Assembly (NCBI GenBank): GCA_003566335.1
Contig: PXDR01000453.1
Location: 1 to 10,396, forward strand
From: Cyanobacteria bacterium T3Sed10_344R1
GTDB lineage: Bacteria > Cyanobacteriota > Cyanobacteriia > Phormidesmidales > Phormidesmidaceae
Reading direction: 5' to 3'
Length of the DNA: 10,396 nt
Under the pieces are notes generated by a model that saw only the letters and a program-made list of their open reading frames with translations, was not told the origin of the DNA and searched no databases. Each line of letters opens with the position of its first letter. Within the stretch, counting starts at the first letter, position 1. The position numbers and the translations under genes were made by a program. Below, one piece after another: positions 6,031 through 10,396 of the stretch.

Positions 6031-6306
6031 ATGCTTGAATCCACAACTCCAGCTGCTGTAGGTGCTGGCAGCGGCAATCCTGGCGATCGCAGCGGCGACT
6101 GTCGCCCGGTCGCTGGGGATCAATTCCCAGAGCGTTCGCCAGAGGTGCGCCATGTGCTGTTTGGCCCCGAGGCGGCAGTGCGACTAACCATCAGCAACTT
6201 ACATCGCCGGGGCTATGCCGAACCCAATGACTGGTGCAAACCCCAGCCCACCGGCAAGCTCGGCGAGGTGATGTCGGTGCTAATCAAGCGCGTGCCGCTG
6301 AACTGA
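6031..6306 (+). CDS. Small conserved-looking hypothetical protein (91 aa)
   Basis: No function can be assigned. AAGGA lies 8-9 bases before the ATG. The C-terminal part, from PEVRHVLFGPEAAVRLTISN (about 37-56) through LHRRGYAEPNDW (about 57-68) to PTGKLGEVMSVLIKR (about 73-87), has the look of a compact folded domain and resembles short cyanobacterial proteins I remember without a name. The first 36 residues are Gly/Ala/Ser/Pro-rich, contain a HIP1 octamer in their codons (6083-6090), and may be an added unstructured extension. There is no signal peptide or membrane segment. It lies downstream of the structured region and faces the permease gene on the other strand. Confidence 0.68.
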   Translation: MLESTTPAAVGAGSGNPGDRSGDCRPVAGDQFPERSPEVRHVLFGPEAAVRLTISNLHRRGYAEPNDWCKPQPTGKLGEVMSVLIKRVPLN

Positions 6307-6329
6307 CGCTCAAGACGGACGTTCAAGCC

Positions 6330-6388
6330 AGAAACCGGTTGCTGGAACTGCTCTAGCCCAAGCGATAGCGCCTCCGCAACTGGTTTCT
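6330..6388. terminator. Inverted repeat between convergent genes
   Basis: AGAAACCGGTTGC (6330-6342) and GCAACTGGTTTCT (6376-6388) pair over 13 positions with one mismatch and a 33-base loop. The repeat lies between the stops of the gene at 6306 and the permease at 6460. The place fits a bidirectional terminator, but there is no T-tract, so its role is uncertain. Confidence 0.4.
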
Positions 6389-6459
6389 AGGTCACGGCTC
6401 GAACTCAGTCCCGCTTCCGCAACTGAATCGGCTGGCCCAGCCTCTCGGCCTATTGCCAA

Positions 6460-7794
6460 CTACAGAAAGCGGACAGACACATACAGTCCCGCCAGGATGA
6501 GCTGAAGACTGGCAATCGGTAGGCCATAGCGCAGGAACCGCTGAAATGAGATCCGCTGGCCATGTTGCTCAGCCACCCCCGCCGCCACGATGTTCGACGA
6601 CGCACCTACCAGGGTGCCATTGCCCCCTAGGGTTGCCCCAAACATCATGGCGTAGAACAAGGGCAGTACTGCGACGGGCAGGGTTCCGGTATAGTCAGGG
6701 CTTAAAATTTCTGACCCGGCTAGACCCACTGCGACCACATACTCCTTCACCATCGGCACCATCGCCACCACTAGGGGAATGTTCGGCACCAGGCTAGACA
6801 GCCCTCCCACCAAAAACAGCAGCAGCAGTGATCCCATTGCAATGTTGTTGCCCAGAACCAGGGCCAGCCCCCCGGAGGCGGCACTGATCACCCCGGTTTT
6901 TTCCAAACCGCCGATTAGCACGAACACACTCATGAAGAAAATCAGGGTGCTCCAGTCCACGTCCCGCAGGATATTTTGGACGGAATCAATTCCGCCGTGA
7001 TGGGTCAGCAGCAGACAGAGGGCTGCCCCCAGTAAAGCCACCGCTGCGGGTGAAATTGGCACCGGCAAAGACTCACCCACCACGAACAAAGTCAGCACAA
7101 TGGCGATCACCCCGCCCCCCATCAACAGCATGCGGGGATGGTTAAGTTTGGGATGGGGCAGGTGCTTGAGGTCATCTAGCTGCTTATGCCAAATGCTGGG
7201 GAATAAAATCGGCAGCATGACTACGATGGCGGCAACTGCGATCGCACCGCCCAAACTTAGGGTGCGGATATAGTCGAGAAAGCTGATGTTAATCGCATCA
7301 CCGACGATAAACGTGGCCGGATCGCCCACTAACGTCAGTAGCCCAGCACTATTGGCCACGAACACCATCAAAATCAGCAGGGGGACAAAATCTACCCCCA
7401 ACTCCATCGCCAGGGGCGGCAGCAACGGGGCGAGCAGCATGACAGTGGTGGCATTGGGCAGGACTGCGCAAATGGGCAGGGTGATTGCCACAATCCCCAG
7501 GAGCAGCCGTTTCCCCTGTCCCTTGGCCAGCAGCACCATTTGGGTCGCCAGGTACTTAAAAATTTGGGTGGGTTCAAAGGCGCGCACCATCACCATCACC
7601 CCAAAAAACAGGGCGAGGGTGGCCGAACTTTGGGCGATATAGTCGGCAGCTTCTGGCAGGGTCAAAATATTCAGAAACAGCAGAATCATTGCCCCCAACA
7701 TGGCGGCAATCGTGAGGTGAATTCGCTCGGTAATCAGGCAGATCAGCACGCAAATGAATACGGCAGATGCCGCCATAGCTTCGCTATAGACCAT
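6460..7794 (-). CDS. ArsB/NhaD (CitMHS, ion-transporter superfamily) membrane permease (444 aa)
   Basis: Secondary transporter of the inner membrane with about 11-12 hydrophobic segments over its whole length. It has the internal two-fold repeat of the superfamily: LPNATTVMLLAP (112-123) is echoed by VPNIPLVVAMVP (336-347), and ANSAGLLTLVGDPATFIVGD (147-166) by GATLGGNGTLVGASSNIVAAG (386-406). These Asn/Gly/Pro-rich hairpins build the transport site. Relatives carry Na+/H+, arsenite, citrate, sulfate or other anions, and the substrate cannot be read from sequence. No arsenic genes are nearby. The ATG at 7794 is well supported by AGGAGG at 7800-7805, 5 bases upstream. Length is normal and no defect is seen. 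Confidence 0.88.
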   Translation of the reverse strand: MVYSEAMAASAVFICVLICLITERIHLTIAAMLGAMILLFLNILTLPEAADYIAQSSATLALFFGVMVMVRAFEPTQIFKYLATQMVLLAKGQGKRLLLGIVAITLPICAVLPNATTVMLLAPLLPPLAMELGVDFVPLLILMVFVANSAGLLTLVGDPATFIVGDAINISFLDYIRTLSLGGAIAVAAIVVMLPILFPSIWHKQLDDLKHLPHPKLNHPRMLLMGGGVIAIVLTLFVVGESLPVPISPAAVALLGAALCLLLTHHGGIDSVQNILRDVDWSTLIFFMSVFVLIGGLEKTGVISAASGGLALVLGNNIAMGSLLLLFLVGGLSSLVPNIPLVVAMVPMVKEYVVAVGLAGSEILSPDYTGTLPVAVLPLFYAMMFGATLGGNGTLVGASSNIVAAGVAEQHGQRISFQRFLRYGLPIASLQLILAGLYVSVRFL

Positions 7795-7958
7795 TGCAAC
7801 CTCCTGGGAAGCGACGAATATTGAGGCGTTTTCGGAAACTACAAACCAGGAGAGCCGCTAGTTGATTGAAACTGCGCACTATTCCTCAATGCCGACGGAG
7901 TTAGCTGACGGGCTAGGCGTGAGTATTCTCCCCGCTGGGATGGTGGAGCTTGAAGCGA

Positions 7959-8200
7959 ATTTGCCTGAGCAAATCTAAATGCGCCTAAGCTAAATCATCA
8001 CCAGCGTGCGCCCCATTAAAGTTGGGTCCCCCGTTCCGGGCCGTAGCCTCGGATTTGGCAGACAGCCAGAAGCTGCCTCAGCCATTTTAGCGCTGCTAAA
8101 AGGGAACTGTTTGACCGATAAAAAGCTTTGCATTGGGAGCCAGACCCACCGACAGAATCACGGGATCTGCTAGGACAAACGCCTCTAAAGCGTTGCCTAG
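7959..8200. repeat. Hairpins in the 450-base gap before the permease gene
   Basis: The gap 7795-8245 has no convincing gene. It holds ATTTGC/GCAAAT with a 4-base loop (7959-7974), TTTTAGC/GCTAAAA with a 3-base loop (8085-8101), and CTAGG-N3-AACGC paired with GCGTT-N-CCTAG (8170-8200). The last lies about 45 bases past the stop of the HD-GYP gene and could act as its terminator, although no T-tract follows on that strand. I see no strong promoter or riboswitch in the rest. Confidence 0.4.
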
Positions 8201-8210
8201 AATTTTCCCT

Positions 8211-8240
8211 CAAGCTTTTCTGAGACAAGCTTTTCTGAGA
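8211..8240. repeat. Perfect 15-base tandem duplication
   Basis: CAAGCTTTTCTGAGA occurs twice back to back (8211-8225 and 8226-8240) with no mismatch. It begins 5 bases beyond the stop codon of the HD-GYP gene. Perfect identity suggests a recent duplication. Confidence 0.95.
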
Positions 8241-8245
8241 ACGGA

Positions 8246-9457
8246 TCAGAACTGACGTTGCGATCGCACCTCAGTCGGCTGGTTCGCAGGTTGATTTTCG
8301 GGATGATTGGCTGGGGTCTTGGCATCGTCGTGGACTGCTGGCGTCGGCAACTCTGTCCGCTGGAAGCAGGCTTCTGCTGTCGAGAGAGAGCTAGCCCCGC
8401 AGTACTCGTGAATAAAGGCGGTGAATTTAGCCATCAGCTCGGGATTGCGCCAGCCCCGCTCGGTTTCTTGCTGCATCATCGCCAGGGCTTCTTCAGGCGG
8501 GTAAGCGGGCTTGTAGGGCCGCTCATTGGTGAGGGCGTCGTAAATATCCACCAACTGAAAGACCTGGGCCAATAGGGGGATGTCATCACCCACCAAACCA
8601 TCGGGATAGCCTGAACCATCCCAGCGTTCATGGTGATGGCGAATAATCGGCACCACGCCTCGCATTGTCCGCAGCGGTTGACAGATCTGCTCCCCAATCA
8701 GCACGTGCTGCTGCATGACGGCCCATTCTGCTGGGGTAAAGCTGCCAATTTTGAGCAGCACAGAATCTGGAATGCCTACCTTGCCGATGTCGTGGAGATA
8801 GCCCCCCCACATCAGGTCACGGATTTGTGATCGCGACAGCCCGAGATAGCGGCCAAAGGCTTGGCCATAAGACACCAGCCGCTCACAGTGATCTCCGGTG
8901 TTGGGGTCGCGGCTTTCAATTGTGCGGGCGATGGAGAACAGCACCTGCTCTGCGTGGTCTAAATCCTCATTCAGCCGCTTTTGATGCACTAAAGACTTGA
9001 CCCGAGCCGAAAGTTCGAGTTGATCAAACGGCTTGGTCAAGAAGTCATCGCCGCCGACCTCAATGCCGCGCAGGCGTGCCCGCCGGTCGTCCAATGCGGT
9101 GACAAACACCACCGGAATTAGCCGGGTCTGTTCATCTTGCTTCAGGCGGCGACAGACTTCATAGCCGTCCATGCCGGGCATCATTACGTCCAGCAGCACC
9201 AAGTCCAGCTTGCCACGGGCAACACAGGCCAACGCTTGGGGGCCACTATCTGCTTCTAGGACTTCGTAGCCTTCCAATGACAATAGGGCAACCGCCGTCA
9301 TCCGGCTCGACGGATGATCATCCACGACGAGAATTCTGGCTGACTCAGTGTTGGGATGATTCACACAACCCCCCGAAAAGTGGCTCGCAGCATGATTCTG
9401 ATGGTTCGTTATTTGTCCCTGCATAGCTGATTTCATCAACCTCAGCAGTGATTTCAA
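8246..9457 (-). CDS. Response regulator with HD-GYP output domain, probable c-di-GMP phosphodiesterase (RpfG type)
   Basis: Two-component regulator that probably hydrolyses cyclic di-GMP when a partner kinase phosphorylates it. Numbering from the TTG at 9457, the receiver domain covers about 41-157: acidic pair Asp46/Asp47, phosphoacceptor Asp90 in LLDVMMPGMDGYE, Thr120 and Lys142 in LTKPF. The HD-GYP domain covers about 170-355 with GDH (His190), HDIGK (222-226), His251, HHHERWDGSGYP (274-285) and Asp304 in VDIYDAL, so the metal ligands and GYP motif look intact. The tail after about 355 is Pro/Asn/Gln-rich. No kinase gene is beside it. The start is unsure: TTG at 9457 has GAGG at good spacing, and ATG at 9436 lies within a duplicate of the same signal. 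Confidence 0.92.
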   Translation of the reverse strand: MKSLLRLMKSAMQGQITNHQNHAASHFSGGCVNHPNTESARILVVDDHPSSRMTAVALLSLEGYEVLEADSGPQALACVARGKLDLVLLDVMMPGMDGYEVCRRLKQDEQTRLIPVVFVTALDDRRARLRGIEVGGDDFLTKPFDQLELSARVKSLVHQKRLNEDLDHAEQVLFSIARTIESRDPNTGDHCERLVSYGQAFGRYLGLSRSQIRDLMWGGYLHDIGKVGIPDSVLLKIGSFTPAEWAVMQQHVLIGEQICQPLRTMRGVVPIIRHHHERWDGSGYPDGLVGDDIPLLAQVFQLVDIYDALTNERPYKPAYPPEEALAMMQQETERGWRNPELMAKFTAFIHEYCGASSLSTAEACFQRTELPTPAVHDDAKTPANHPENQPANQPTEVRSQRQF

Positions 9458-9468
9458 TCAAACCTCAG
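9428..9468 (-). repeat. Duplicated translation-start region of the HD-GYP gene
   Basis: On the minus strand the 20 bases 9468-9449 recur as 18 bases at 9445-9428, identical apart from two missing T. Each copy holds CTGAGG, then a start codon followed by AAATCA (TTG in the first copy, ATG in the second). The gene thus has two versions of its ribosome site and start, encoding MKS twice. Confidence 0.7.
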
Positions 9469-9607
9469 TGGTGAGGTCAAGGGGATTCTGGGCGGCGGGG
9501 CACGTCCAGTCCACAAACTCAACCTTACTGTGCCCATAGTCTGACTTTAGATATCAGTTGCTGAGGATCCCGTGGGGAAGATGTCTAGAGATCGACAGTC
9601 TGGATTG

Positions 9608-9633
9608 AAGCGGGACTTTTGGCCCTGCTTTTT
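9608..9633 (+). terminator. Terminator-like hairpin upstream of dxr
   Basis: AAGCGGG (9608-9614) pairs with CCC-T-GCTT (9623-9630) with one bulge around an 8-base loop, and T continues to 9633. It points along the plus strand, where no gene precedes it in this gap. It could end a short unannotated transcript or damp read-through. Confidence 0.35.
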
Positions 9634-9653
9634 AGGCTGATCCCAAGACCTCC

Positions 9654-9659
9654 TATAGT
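9654..9659 (+). promoter_or_regulatory. Possible -10 element of dxr
   Basis: TATAGT matches the -10 consensus at 5 of 6 positions and lies 29 bases before the GTG start, implying a leader of roughly 20-25 bases. The -35 region (TTTAGG, 17 bases upstream) is weak. Otherwise 9469-9653 shows only the hairpin at 9608-9633. Confidence 0.4.
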
Positions 9660-9688
9660 AAGAGGGAGATTTATCCCCATCATTAACC

Positions 9689-10396
9689 GTGAAACCGATC
9701 ACGCTGCTTGGATCAACTGGCTCCATTGGCACCCAAACCCTGGACATTGTGGAGCACCATCCAGAGTCGTTTCGTCTGGTGGGGATTGCAGCGCGGCGAA
9801 ACGTGGAGCTGCTAGCCCAGCAGGTGAGGCAGTTTCGGCCCGAAATTGTGGCGATTTGTGATGAAAGTCGGCTAGAGGATCTTAAGGCTGCGATCGCAGA
9901 TCTTGATCCCCAACCGCGCATCGTCGCCGGAGAAGCTGGGGTTGCCGAAGTTGCCGCCTACGGAGATGCGGAAGCGGTAGTCACCGGCATCGTCGGCTGT
10001 GCCGGACTGTTGCCGACGTTGGCCGCGATTGAAGCGGGGAAGGACATTGCCCTCGCCAACAAAGAAACCCTGATTGCCGGGGGGCCGGTGGTGCTGCCCT
10101 TGGTAGAGAAGCACGGGGTGAAGCTGCTGCCCGCTGACTCGGAGCATTCAGCGATTTTTCAATGTTTGCAGGGGGTGCCCCCTAGCGGTCTGCGGCGGAT
10201 CTTGCTGACGGCCTCTGGCGGAGCCTTCCGGGATTGGCCGGTGGAGAAACTGCCCAGCGTTACCGTGGCCGATGCCCTGAAGCATCCCAACTGGTCAATG
10301 GGCCAAAAGATCACCGTTGATTCTGCCACCCTGATGAACAAGGGCTTGGAGGTGATTGAAGCTCACTATCTCTTTGGAGCCGATTACGACCATATC
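9689..10396 (+). CDS. dxr: 1-deoxy-D-xylulose 5-phosphate reductoisomerase, 3' part outside window
   Basis: First committed enzyme of the MEP isoprenoid pathway: it rearranges and reduces 1-deoxyxylulose 5-phosphate to 2-C-methylerythritol 4-phosphate with NADPH. 236 of about 390 residues are present and open to the last base. Visible features are the NADPH-binding [13 protein letters not shown] (6-18), [12 protein letters not shown] (121-132), metal-binding [12 protein letters not shown] (147-158; Asp150, Glu152), [11 protein letters not shown] (174-184) and [23 protein letters not shown] (199-221). The start is GTG at 9689, placing the Rossmann motif at the usual distance; no in-frame ATG precedes it and the ribosome site is weak. 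It is divergent from the HD-GYP gene, with 231 bases between the starts. Confidence 0.97.
   Translation, partial: MKPITLLGSTGSIGTQTLDIVEHHPESFRLVGIAARRNVELLAQQVRQFRPEIVAICDESRLEDLKAAIADLDPQPRIVAGEAGVAEVAAYGDAEAVVTGIVGCAGLLPTLAAIEAGKDIALANKETLIAGGPVVLPLVEKHGVKLLPADSEHSAIFQCLQGVPPSGLRRILLTASGGAFRDWPVEKLPSVTVADALKHPNWSMGQKITVDSATLMNKGLEVIEAHYLFGADYDHI

Larger units (their letters stand above)
123..9897. repeat. Nine dispersed HIP1 octamers
   Basis: GCGATCGC occurs at 123-130, 680-687, 2478-2485, 3091-3098, 5402-5409, 6083-6090, 7238-7245, 8260-8267 and 9890-9897. About one per 1.15 kb is far above chance (one per 65 kb at equal base use) and is the mark of HIP1-rich cyanobacterial genomes. All nine lie inside coding regions. 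Confidence 0.95.

Noticed and set aside
7540..7824. Plus-strand frame with a run of histidines
   Set aside because: Antisense shadow of the permease gene; the His run is the reverse complement of Met/Val codons in VMVMV.
8016..8228. 70-residue minus-strand reading frame in the gap before the permease gene
   Set aside because: Ser/Arg-rich composition, no ribosome site, no recognisable motif, and it runs across the hairpins at 8085-8101 and 8170-8200. I treat it as chance.
9547..9921. 124-residue minus-strand frame at the right end
   Set aside because: Overlaps the start of dxr in antisense, with no motifs.
1..10396. Search for CRISPR arrays, insertion sequences, tRNA or rRNA genes, phage genes or toxin-antitoxin pairs
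   Set aside because: None found; no spaced repeats, transposase motifs or tRNA-like cloverleaf were seen.

Overview
The window looks like a chromosomal segment from a cyanobacterium. The clearest sign is nine perfect copies of the HIP1 octamer GCGATCGC in 10.4 kb, both inside and outside genes. The gene content agrees: a type III glutamine synthetase with an NtcA-type site in front of it, an amino-acid ABC importer, a short protein with a cyanobacterial feel, and dxr of the plastid/cyanobacterial isoprenoid pathway. Base composition is moderate-to-high GC. I cannot name the genus; a filamentous Leptolyngbya-like lineage is only a guess. I see no phage, transposase, CRISPR, tRNA or rRNA sequence.

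Layout. Positions 1-1306 (minus strand) hold almost all of a type III glutamine synthetase / gamma-glutamylmethylamide synthetase-like gene (glnT), cut at the left edge. A divergent gene at 1578-2069 encodes a small exported protein with four cysteines. From 2310 to 5692 there is a four-gene polar amino-acid ABC importer in the order permease, permease, binding lipoprotein, ATPase. A REP-like palindrome lies between the last two genes. The 338-base gap 5693-6030 has a near-consensus sigma-70 promoter followed by a dense run of hairpins ending in a T-tract, which may be a structured RNA. A small hypothetical gene follows (6031-6306), convergent with an ArsB/NhaD (CitMHS)-type permease on the minus strand (6460-7794). 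A 450-base gap then separates the permease from a response regulator with an HD-GYP output domain (8246-9457, minus strand). The window ends in the first 236 codons of dxr (9689 onward, plus strand).

How the parts fit. The left half looks like a nitrogen-acquisition region: an importer for polar amino acids beside a ligase that makes glutamine or a gamma-glutamyl amide. Both units have a CRP/NtcA-family dyad about 22 bases upstream of a -10-like hexamer, the arrangement of class II activated promoters. NtcA (or SyCRP1 for the importer) control is therefore the most economical reading, but it is inferred from sequence alone. The right half (anion/Na+ permease, c-di-GMP phosphodiesterase regulator, dxr) shows no obvious functional link to it. 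The most unusual stretch is 5738-5985.
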